Positions 1 through 7,143 of a stretch of 46,684 bases of DNA are shown one piece after another. Numbering within the stretch: position 1 is the first letter of the stretch; every line of letters starts with the position of its first letter. The stretch comes from Bacteroidaceae bacterium (GTDB taxonomy: Bacteria > Bacteroidota > Bacteroidia > Bacteroidales > Bacteroidaceae): the NCBI GenBank assembly GCA_017962495.1, contig JAGCVH010000071.1:1-46684 (forward strand), in the 5' to 3' direction. The translations under genes were made by a program, and so were the position numbers. The notes below the pieces were generated by a model. The model worked only from the letters and a program-made list of their open reading frames with translations, searched no databases and was not told the DNA's origin.

Positions 1-2
1 AA

Positions 3-1892
3 GTGAAAGTTGAAATAAACAGTTGGCTGCCCACCACGCGGCGCGAAATGGAACTGAGGGGATGGGACAGAGCGGATGTAATCCTTTTTTCGGGAGATGC
101 CTATGTAGATCACCCCTCGTTCGGTGTGGCCGTCATCGGGCGCATTCTGGAGGCAGAAGGATTGCGCGTGGCCATTGTGCCGCAGCCCGATTGGCATGGC
201 GACCTGCGCGACTTCCGTCGGTTGGGAAGGCCCCGCCTGTGGTTTGGCATATCGCCTGGATGCATGGACTCCATGGTGAACAAATACACCGCTGCCCGCC
301 GACTGCGCTCGGAAGATGCCTATTCACCCGACGGACGGCACGACATGCGTCCGGAGTACCCTACCATCGTCTATTCACAAATCCTGCGCAAGCTCTACCC
401 CGATGTACCCATCGTCCTGGGCGGCATCGAGGCCAGCCTGCGACGTCTCACTCACTACGATTATTGGCAAGACAAATTTCTACCAAGCATCCTCCTGCCT
501 TCTGGAGCAGACCTGATAGTCTATGGCATGGGAGAAAAGCCTACTCTCGAGATTGCCCGCCGTCTCATGCAGATGATTGACGACTACGACCCAAGTCTTT
601 CCTACGACGAACAAGGGGCTTCCTGCATAGGACGTAAGGCTTTTACCAAAGCACTGTTGGGCGAGAACCAGATTCCGCAGACGGTACAGATTCTCCCCTA
701 CAGACCCACCTCCTTCCCCTCCCTTAAAGGGAGGGGGGCAGATACTCTTGCAGATGAGGGGAATGCAGTAATTACTCCCTTCCCTTTAAGGGAGGGGTCG
801 GGAGAGGGTCTTCTTTTTCTTTATTCCCACGAAGAATGTCTTGCCGACCCGAAGAAACAGGCAGAGAACTTCCGACACATCGAGGAAGAAAGCAATAAAC
901 TGCACGCCCAGACACTCATCCAGCAGGTTGGCGAACAATTCGTCGTTGTCACTCCACCCTATCCGCCCATGAGTACGGAAGAACTCGACCACTCGTTCGA
1001 CCTTCCTTACACACGTATGCCCCATCCCAAGTATGGAGGCAAACGCATACCTGCCTATGAGATGATTCGCCATTCCGTATGTCTTCATCGCGGATGTTTT
1101 GGCGGTTGTGCCTTCTGCACCATTTCTGCACATCAGGGAAAGTTCATTGCAAGCCGTTCAAAAGAAAGTATACTCAGGGAAGTAAAGGCAGTCACCGAGA
1201 TGCCTGACTTTCGTGGATACATTAGTGACCTTGGTGGTCCGTCGGCAAATATGTATCAAATGGGAGGCAAGGACAAGAACTTGTGTGCTCAATGCAAACG
1301 GCCTTCGTGTATCCATCCTCGCATCTGTCCTAACCTGAATGGCGACCATCGTCCTTTGCTCGACATTTATCGGGCTGTAGACAAAGTGCCTGGCGTGAAG
1401 AAAAGTTTCATCGGAAGTGGTGTACGATACGACCTCCTACTCCACGACTATAAGGATGAAACCCTGAACCGTGCAGCACGAGAATATACACAGGAACTCA
1501 TCACACGCCACGTGAGCGGACGACTGAAGGTTGCTCCCGAGCACACTGAACCGCATGTGCTGCAACTCATGCGCAAACCACCGTTCGAGCAGTTCCATCG
1601 CTTCAAAGCCATCTTCGACCGCATTTGTCAACGGGCAGGCCTGAGGCAACAAATCATCCCCTATTTCATCAGTAGTCACCCAGGTTGCAGAGAACAAGAT
1701 ATGGCACGTCTGGCAGAGGAAGTGCGTCCACTGGGCTTCCATCTCGAGCAGGTGCAGGACTTCACTCCCACCCCTATGACCGTCAGCACTGAAACATGGG
1801 CAACGGGTTATCATCCCTACACGCTCGAACGCGTCTTCTCGGCAAAATCGCCCGAAGAGAAGAAGCGACAAAAGCAATACTTCTTTAAGTAA
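3..1892 (+). CDS. ygiQ: YgiQ family radical SAM protein
   Basis: This is a large radical SAM protein of the YgiQ (UPF0313) family, whose substrate is not established. The N-terminal half has the family's B12-binding-like fold (GDAYVDHPSFG near residues 31-41, GGIEASLRR near 140). The [4Fe-4S] cysteines C365, C369 and C372 sit in HRGCFGGCAFC, and a Cys-rich segment follows near residues 430-450. The reading frame opens with GTG at base 3, two bases inside the window, so the true start may lie upstream. Residues about 236-269 are a low-complexity insert encoded by an intergenic-type palindromic repeat (705-808) that I do not expect in the family. Family assignment is secure; function is unknown. 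Confidence 0.9.
   Translation: MKVEINSWLPTTRREMELRGWDRADVILFSGDAYVDHPSFGVAVIGRILEAEGLRVAIVPQPDWHGDLRDFRRLGRPRLWFGISPGCMDSMVNKYTAARRLRSEDAYSPDGRHDMRPEYPTIVYSQILRKLYPDVPIVLGGIEASLRRLTHYDYWQDKFLPSILLPSGADLIVYGMGEKPTLEIARRLMQMIDDYDPSLSYDEQGASCIGRKAFTKALLGENQIPQTVQILPYRPTSFPSLKGRGADTLADEGNAVITPFPLREGSGEGLLFLYSHEECLADPKKQAENFRHIEEESNKLHAQTLIQQVGEQFVVVTPPYPPMSTEELDHSFDLPYTRMPHPKYGGKRIPAYEMIRHSVCLHRGCFGGCAFCTISAHQGKFIASRSKESILREVKAVTEMPDFRGYISDLGGPSANMYQMGGKDKNLCAQCKRPSCIHPRICPNLNGDHRPLLDIYRAVDKVPGVKKSFIGSGVRYDLLLHDYKDETLNRAAREYTQELITRHVSGRLKVAPEHTEPHVLQLMRKPPFEQFHRFKAIFDRICQRAGLRQQIIPYFISSHPGCREQDMARLAEEVRPLGFHLEQVQDFTPTPMTVSTETWATGYHPYTLERVFSAKSPEEKKRQKQYFFK
705..808. repeat. Palindromic repeat element inserted in the ygiQ frame
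   Basis: The block starts with a perfect inverted repeat, CCCCTCCCTT at 716-725 and AAGGGAGGGG at 727-736 around a single A. It ends with a second one, TCCCTT at 781-786 and AAGGGA at 788-793. Related GC-rich palindromes occur between genes at 13811-13851 (sharing the word GGGAGTAATTAC in opposite orientation), 14610-14655 and 31639-31680, and inside metH at 32205-32234. Here the element keeps the frame open and codes for about 34 residues. Confidence 0.75.
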
Positions 1893-1958
1893 CCTTCCCC
1901 CTACTCCCCCCTTCTTCGCAGTTCCAAGCAATCTGCATCTCGGAAAAAACAAATTTTG

Positions 1959-1990
1959 TTTGTTTATTCCCTCGCTTTGCATTATCTTTG
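1959..1990 (+). promoter_or_regulatory. Bacteroidota-type promoter for the DUF4494 gene
   Basis: TTTG at 1959-1962, a 20-base spacer and TATCTTTG at 1983-1990 match the Bacteroidota sigma consensus exactly. Transcription would start near 1995-1998, giving a leader of about 165 bases before the gene at 2162. Confidence 0.8.
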
Positions 1991-2027
1991 CATTCCGATT
2001 AACATCACTATTATCTATTATCTATAC

Positions 2028-2160
2028 GCTCAGCACTTGTGACGCTTGCGTAGCGAAGTCGGAGCAAGAACTATCCGCTCGGCATCCCGAAGGGTGACGC
2101 TTTTAGAGCGAAGCGAGAAAAGAACTATTATCTATAAACTATTATCTATAAACTATCCAA
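2028..2160. repeat. Intergenic repeat block in the DUF4494 leader
   Basis: The leader holds two copies of a GACGCTT-containing repeat and then tandem ATTATCTATAAACT units at about 2124-2155. A close relative lies at 16638-16683 downstream of the tRNA; both share GCTCAGC, GACGCTTGCG and GGAGCAA in the same order. A weaker relative is at 13612-13660. No coding function is seen. Confidence 0.55.
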
Positions 2161-2161
2161 T

Positions 2162-2602
2162 ATGGCACAATGGTTTGAATGCAAGATCCGTTTCGACAAA
2201 ACGATGGACGACGGAAAGATTAAGCGAGTGACAGAAGCATATATGGTGGACGCCCTTACCTTCACTGAGGCAGAACGCCGTTTCCTCGAGGAGGTGGAAC
2301 CCTACGTAAGTGGCGACTACGAGGTGGCAGACATCAAGAAGTCGAAGGTTGCCGAACTGATGACAAGCAACGACGCTAATGACGACCGTTGGTACAAGGC
2401 CAAGGTCACCTTCATCACCCTCGACGAGAAGACAGCTGTGGAGAAACGCACCTCGCAAAACATACTCGTGCAGGCGCAGAACCTCAAAACCGCTGTTACC
2501 AATCTGGAGAAAGGTATGGCAGGCACTATGGGCGATTGGGAACTGACCGCCATGAATGAGACCGCTATACTGGATATCTTTCCATATAAGAAAGAAGATT
2601 AA
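2162..2602 (+). CDS. DUF4494 domain-containing protein
   Basis: This 146-residue protein matches the DUF4494 family, which I know from Bacteroidales: an N-terminal WFECKIRFDK strand, a central VTFITLDEKT strand and a C-terminal AILDIFPYK. There is no signal peptide or membrane segment, so it is probably cytoplasmic. The ATG at 2162 follows a long repeat-rich leader behind a perfect promoter. It lies between ygiQ and yggS on the same strand; the downstream gap is filled with repeats, so an operon with yggS is uncertain. The function is unknown. Confidence 0.85.
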   Translation: MAQWFECKIRFDKTMDDGKIKRVTEAYMVDALTFTEAERRFLEEVEPYVSGDYEVADIKKSKVAELMTSNDANDDRWYKAKVTFITLDEKTAVEKRTSQNILVQAQNLKTAVTNLEKGMAGTMGDWELTAMNETAILDIFPYKKED

Positions 2603-2603
2603 G

Positions 2604-2739
2604 GGCTAAGGGCTAAAGTCAAAGGTCAAAAGTCGTGGATGCAATTTGGGCTTTAGCCTTTGGCCAAGAGCAAAGCTCGCAGTTAGCCTTTTGCCATCCC
2701 GAAGGCTAAGGGCTAAAGGCTAAAGAATAAGGATTAAGA
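2604..2739. repeat. GGCTAAAG-type low-complexity intergenic repeat
   Basis: The gap between the DUF4494 gene and yggS is built from variants of GGGCTAAAGGCTAAAG in direct orientation, with inverted copies such as CTTTAGCC near 2651. I see no promoter, gene or clear terminator in it. Confidence 0.6.
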
Positions 2740-3405
2740 ATGATAAAGGAAGAGATTCGCAGTATTACAGCCGAACTTCCCGATGGCGTGAAACTGGTTG
2801 CCGTTTCGAAGTTCCATCCGGAAGAGGCCATCATGGAGGCTTATGAGGCAGGTCAGCGGGTGTTTGGCGAAAGTCATGTGCAGGAGATGCAACGCAAGCA
2901 CGAGTCGTTGCCATCGGACATCGAATGGCACTTCATCGGACATCTGCAGACCAACAAGGTGAAATACATCGCACCATACGTAAGCCTCATTCATGCCGTC
3001 GACACACCTAAACTGCTTGCCGAGATAAGCAAACAGGGACAGCGATGTGGACGCCAGATTCCCTGCCTCCTGCAATTGCATGTGGCACAAGAGGAAACTA
3101 AGTTCGGTTTCACTCCCGACGAGGCGGAAGCCTTCCTGGCCCAAGGCGAATGGCGCCAGATGACAGGGGCGCAACTATGTGGCATCATGTGTATGGCCTC
3201 GCTCACTGACGATGAAGAACAGGTGGCACGCGAGTTCGAAGTGGCACGAGAGTTTTTCATCCACGCACGCGATACCTATTTCTCTGATTCCCCATCCTTC
3301 TGCGAATGTTCGTGGGGAATGTCGGACGACTACCACATCGCCCTCCAGCATGGTTCCACAATGGTGCGCATAGGAAGTCGCATCTTCGGACAAAGACAAT
3401 ACTGA
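2740..3405 (+). CDS. yggS: YggS family PLP homeostasis protein
   Basis: This 221-residue protein belongs to the YggS/PROSC family, single-domain PLP-binding barrel proteins that maintain pyridoxal phosphate and amino acid balance in the cytoplasm. The lysine in LVAVSKFHP is the family's PLP-binding residue. HFIGHLQTNKVK, the central LLQLHVAQEETKFGF, and the C-terminal GSTMVRIGSRIFG are all typical. The length is normal. The ATG directly follows a repeat-filled gap. Confidence 0.95.
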   Translation: MIKEEIRSITAELPDGVKLVAVSKFHPEEAIMEAYEAGQRVFGESHVQEMQRKHESLPSDIEWHFIGHLQTNKVKYIAPYVSLIHAVDTPKLLAEISKQGQRCGRQIPCLLQLHVAQEETKFGFTPDEAEAFLAQGEWRQMTGAQLCGIMCMASLTDDEEQVAREFEVAREFFIHARDTYFSDSPSFCECSWGMSDDYHIALQHGSTMVRIGSRIFGQRQY

Positions 3406-3428
3406 AGAACGAAGGTATATAACTGACA

Positions 3429-3460
3429 GCAGAAAACCACCCTAATTTCTGCACATTTTA
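3429..3460 (+). terminator. Probable terminator after yggS
   Basis: GCAGAAA at 3429-3435 pairs with TTTCTGC at 3446-3452 and is followed by a short T-rich run. It lies between yggS and the next promoter. Confidence 0.5.
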
Positions 3461-3513
3461 TCCCTTATTGTGTTAAAATCAACACGATAGGGGATTATTT
3501 ATTGCACAAAAGT

Positions 3514-3545
3514 TTTGGTAATGTGCCAAATATGTTGTAACTTTG
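3514..3545 (+). promoter_or_regulatory. Promoter of the tandem acyl-CoA synthetase operon
   Basis: TTTG at 3514-3517, a 20-base spacer and TAACTTTG at 3538-3545 match the consensus. An in-frame start at 3515 would lie inside this promoter, which supports ATG 3578 as the real start. Confidence 0.8.
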
Positions 3546-3577
3546 CACAGATTTCATTAAAACGAGCAAAAAATATT

Positions 3578-5251
3578 ATGGAGACAGCCGGAAGCTTTAA
3601 CCAAATAATAGCTGAGGCCATACAGAAGTTCTGGGATTGCGATTCAATGAGCGACTACGGGATGGCTACACTTCAGTATAAGGATGTGGCACGTATCATT
3701 GAAAAGCTACACATTCTTTTCGAGCAAAGCGGTGTGAAGCCGGGCGACAAGGTGGCTCTTTGTGGTAAGAACCAATGCCGTTGGGGTGCAGCATTCTTTG
3801 CTATCACCACATACGGTGCTGTGGCAGTTCCCATTCTCCACGAGTTCCATCCTGAGCAGATTCACGATATCGTGAACCACTCGGATGCACGCTTGCTCTT
3901 CATCGAAGACAAGATTTTCAATGAACTCTCAGTGGACAAGATGCCAAACCTTGAGGGAATACTGAGCATAATAGACTATCATCTCTTTGCCAGTCGCAGC
4001 GAACAACTGACCTATGCACGTGAGAATCTGAACCGTTTGTTCGGCGAGAAGTTCCCGATGAATTTCCGCAAACATCACATCAACTACTATAAGGATAGTC
4101 CTGACGAACTTGCCATCATCAACTACACGAGTGGTTCTACGGGCAATTCCAAGGGTGTGATGATTCCCTACCGTGCTATATGGAGCAACCGCGAGTTTGC
4201 ACATGCCAACATCGGTCACGTGATATACCAAGGTCAGAACATCTTGTCGATGCTACCATTGGCACATACCTACGCAATGGCTTTCGAATTCATCTATTCC
4301 TTCTCAAACGGAGCCCACATATTCTTCCTGACAAAACTGGCAAGCCCCACCGTATTACTCAAGGCACTTGCTGACCTGCGACCCTGTTGCATCTTCGTGG
4401 TCCCACTCATCATCGAGAAAGTGGTGCGTAAGGCAGTACTTCCAAAGGTTCAGGACATCAAGATGCGACTCCTGCTGAAGACACCCGTTGTGGGCGACCA
4501 CATCCGCAAGAAGATTTGCGAAGGTCTAACTAATGCACTTGGTGGTAATTTCTTCGAGATAATCATTGGCGGTTCGGCACTGAACAAGGAAGTTGAGGAT
4601 ATCCTTCACGATATCGGCTTCCACTACACCGTAGGATACGGGGCTACGGAGTGCGCCCCATTACTGGCCTACGCTCCATGGGATTCGTATGTACCTGGAA
4701 GTTGCGGACGACCTGTACCTCGCATGGAACTCAGGATTGATAGTCCCGACCCCGAAAACACACCTGGTGAGATTCTCGCGCGCGGCATGAACGTGATGCT
4801 GGGTTACTATAAGAATGAGGAAACCACACGCGAAACGCTTAGGGACGGATGGTACCATACTGGCGACCTGGGCGTGATGGACAAGGAAGGCAATGTCTTC
4901 ATCAAGGGGCGTTCGAAGAATATGCTGCTGGGAGCCAACGGACAGAACGTATATCCCGAGGAGATAGAAGACAAACTGGTGAGCCTGCCGCTCGTAAGCG
5001 AATGCGTGGTCATCCAAAAGGGAGAAAAGTTCTACGGGCTGGTCTATCCCGATCCCGAAAAGGTGAAAGAACTCGGACTCTCGCGCTCAGATATCGAAGC
5101 CATTATGGAGCAAAATCGCAAGAGCCTCAATCTCATCATCCCAGCCTACTGCGCCATATCTGGCATTCACCTGATGGACGAGGAGTTCGAGAAGACGCCA
5201 AAGAAGAGCATACGCCGCTTCAAGTATATGGATTATCCCATTCCTGTATAA
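3578..5251 (+). CDS. AMP-binding acyl-CoA synthetase, copy 1
   Basis: This is a 557-residue adenylate-forming enzyme of the long-chain fatty acid-CoA ligase type, which activates a carboxylic acid with ATP and transfers it to CoA. Visible motifs are the P-loop YTSGSTGNSKGVM, the adenine motif GYGATECAP, YHTGDLG, the hinge KGRSKNMLLGANGQNVYPEEIE region, and a C-terminal catalytic lysine in TPKKSIRRFKY. The start ATG 3578 gives the same N-terminus (METAGSFNQ) and the same length as the next gene. The two copies are 43 bases apart and form an operon. The acyl substrate cannot be read from sequence. Confidence 0.92.
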   Translation: METAGSFNQIIAEAIQKFWDCDSMSDYGMATLQYKDVARIIEKLHILFEQSGVKPGDKVALCGKNQCRWGAAFFAITTYGAVAVPILHEFHPEQIHDIVNHSDARLLFIEDKIFNELSVDKMPNLEGILSIIDYHLFASRSEQLTYARENLNRLFGEKFPMNFRKHHINYYKDSPDELAIINYTSGSTGNSKGVMIPYRAIWSNREFAHANIGHVIYQGQNILSMLPLAHTYAMAFEFIYSFSNGAHIFFLTKLASPTVLLKALADLRPCCIFVVPLIIEKVVRKAVLPKVQDIKMRLLLKTPVVGDHIRKKICEGLTNALGGNFFEIIIGGSALNKEVEDILHDIGFHYTVGYGATECAPLLAYAPWDSYVPGSCGRPVPRMELRIDSPDPENTPGEILARGMNVMLGYYKNEETTRETLRDGWYHTGDLGVMDKEGNVFIKGRSKNMLLGANGQNVYPEEIEDKLVSLPLVSECVVIQKGEKFYGLVYPDPEKVKELGLSRSDIEAIMEQNRKSLNLIIPAYCAISGIHLMDEEFEKTPKKSIRRFKYMDYPIPV

Positions 5252-5294
5252 CAGATATAATTAACAGAAACGAACAAATTTACTATTATATAAT

Positions 5295-6968
5295 ATGGAA
5301 ACAGCTGGAAGCTTTAACCAATTTATATTTGACGCCATTCAGAAGTATTGGGATCAGGATGCGATGTCGGACTATGGAGTCTCGACCCTGCAATACAAGG
5401 ACGTGGCCCGCATCATCGAGAAACTGCACATCCTGTTCCAGCATAGCGGCGTTCGTCCCGGCGACAAGGTGGCGCTGTGCGGTAAGAACCAATGCCGTTG
5501 GGGTGCAGCTTTCTTTGCCATCACCACTTACGGCGCAGTAGCAGTACCCGTGCTGCATGAGTTCCACCCTCAGTCCATTCACGACATTGTCAACCACAGC
5601 GATGCCAAGCTGCTCTTTGTCGAGGACAAGATATACCAGAATCTCAATCCCGACGAGATGCCTCAGTTGGAAGGCATCCTCAGCATCATCGACTACCACC
5701 TTTTTGTATCGAGAAGCGAACTGCTGACCTTTGCCCGCGAGAACCTCAACCGCCTGTTTGGCGAGAAGTTCCCGATGAACTTCCGCAAGCACCACATTGC
5801 GCCCTATTATGCCGACCAACCCGAGGAGATGGCCATCATCAACTACACCTCGGGTTCGACGGGTAACTCCAAGGGTGTAATGATTCCCTATCGCGCACTC
5901 TGGAGCAACCGCATGTTTGCCGAAGAGGTACTGGGCAGCACGATAACACAGGGCAAGAAGATGCTTTCTATGCTGCCATTGGCCCACACCTACGGTATGG
6001 CGTACGACTTCATCTACGCCTTCACCAAAGGCGTACACATCCACTTCCTCACCAAACTGGCCAGTCCCACTGTCCTCATGAAAGCTTTGGCCGACATTAA
6101 GCCCTGCATACTCATTGTCGTACCGCTCATCATCGAGAAGGTTGTCCGCAAGGCCATCATGCCTCGACTGCAAGACCCGAAGATACGCATACTGATGATG
6201 ACTCCCGTCATTGGTGATCGCATACGCCGCAAGATATGCGACGGACTGACCAAGGCATTGGGAGGCAACTTCTACGAAGTAATCATCGGAGGCTCGGCAC
6301 TGAACAAAGAGGTAGAGGACGTATTGCACGACATCGGCTTCCGCTACACGGTGGGCTATGGTGCAACGGAGTGCTCCCCCATCCTGGCCTATAGTGACTG
6401 GAAGACCTTCGTCAAGGGCAGTTGTGGACGTCCTGCACCGCGCATGACCTTGAAGATTGACAGCTCCGACCCCGAACACGTACCTGGTGAGATTCTTGCC
6501 CAAGGCATGAACGTCATGCTGGGTTACTACAAGAACGAGGAGGCTACACGCGATACGCTGAAGGATGGTTGGTACCACACGGGCGACCTGGGCATCATGG
6601 ACCACGATGGCAATGTATTCATCAAGGGACGCTCGAAGAACATGCTCTTGGGAGCCAACGGACAGAATGTCTATCCCGAGGAGATCGAGGACAAACTCGT
6701 AGGTCTGCCTTTGGTAGGCGAGTGCGTCGTCATACAGAAAGGCGAGAAGTTCTACGGACTGGTTTATCCCGATCCCGATAAGGTTAAAGAGCTGGACCTC
6801 ACTACGTCTGACCTCGAAACCATCATGGAACAGAACCGCAAGGACCTCAACCTTATCATTCCCAACTACTGCAGCCTGAGTGGCATACGCCTGATGGATC
6901 AGGAGTTTGAGAAGACACCTAAAAAGAGCATCCGCCGCTTCAAGTATATGGACTACCCCATCGACTGA
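5295..6968 (+). CDS. AMP-binding acyl-CoA synthetase, copy 2
   Basis: This tandem paralog has 557 residues, the same length as copy 1, and is very similar throughout. All motifs are kept: YTSGSTGNSKGVM, GYGATECSP, YHTGDLG and TPKKSIRRFKY. Differences cluster near residues 90-130, 180-200 and 280-300, which may reflect a changed acyl pocket. It has no promoter of its own in the 43-base gap, so it is probably co-transcribed. A terminator follows at 7000. Confidence 0.92.
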   Translation: METAGSFNQFIFDAIQKYWDQDAMSDYGVSTLQYKDVARIIEKLHILFQHSGVRPGDKVALCGKNQCRWGAAFFAITTYGAVAVPVLHEFHPQSIHDIVNHSDAKLLFVEDKIYQNLNPDEMPQLEGILSIIDYHLFVSRSELLTFARENLNRLFGEKFPMNFRKHHIAPYYADQPEEMAIINYTSGSTGNSKGVMIPYRALWSNRMFAEEVLGSTITQGKKMLSMLPLAHTYGMAYDFIYAFTKGVHIHFLTKLASPTVLMKALADIKPCILIVVPLIIEKVVRKAIMPRLQDPKIRILMMTPVIGDRIRRKICDGLTKALGGNFYEVIIGGSALNKEVEDVLHDIGFRYTVGYGATECSPILAYSDWKTFVKGSCGRPAPRMTLKIDSSDPEHVPGEILAQGMNVMLGYYKNEEATRDTLKDGWYHTGDLGIMDHDGNVFIKGRSKNMLLGANGQNVYPEEIEDKLVGLPLVGECVVIQKGEKFYGLVYPDPDKVKELDLTTSDLETIMEQNRKDLNLIIPNYCSLSGIRLMDQEFEKTPKKSIRRFKYMDYPID

Positions 6969-6999
6969 GAGGCGAATTGATTTACTAACTTCAACATCG

Positions 7000-7028
7000 A
7001 GGCGGCTCACATGAGTCGCCTTGTTTGT
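7000..7028 (+). terminator. Terminator after the acyl-CoA synthetase pair
   Basis: AGGCGGCTC at 7000-7008 pairs with GAGTCGCCT at 7013-7021 around the loop ACAT, with one G-T wobble, and is followed by TGTTTGT. Confidence 0.75.
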
Positions 7029-7111
7029 AGGTGTTTCCTTTGCCTCGCATACGACAGAATAAAGCACGACGACGTTAAACTTTTTCCGCTTTGCGACGTC
7101 ACATAATAAAG

Positions 7112-7126
7112 AATTGACGGTCAATT
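7112..7126. promoter_or_regulatory. Perfect palindrome before the GH9 gene, candidate operator
   Basis: AATTGAC and GTCAATT flank a single G (7112-7126), 17 bases before the GH9 start codon. A 15-base perfect palindrome at this place is a reasonable binding site for a dimeric regulator of the carbohydrate cluster. No regulator gene is adjacent, so the role is inferred. Confidence 0.4.
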
Positions 7127-7143
7127 ATTTATCTACAAGCAAA

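Noticed and set aside
5286-7124. Very long open frame on the minus strand opposite acyl-CoA synthetase copy 2
   Set aside because: It is a shadow of the codon pattern of the real gene. Its translation has no recognisable motif and it crosses the terminator at 7000.
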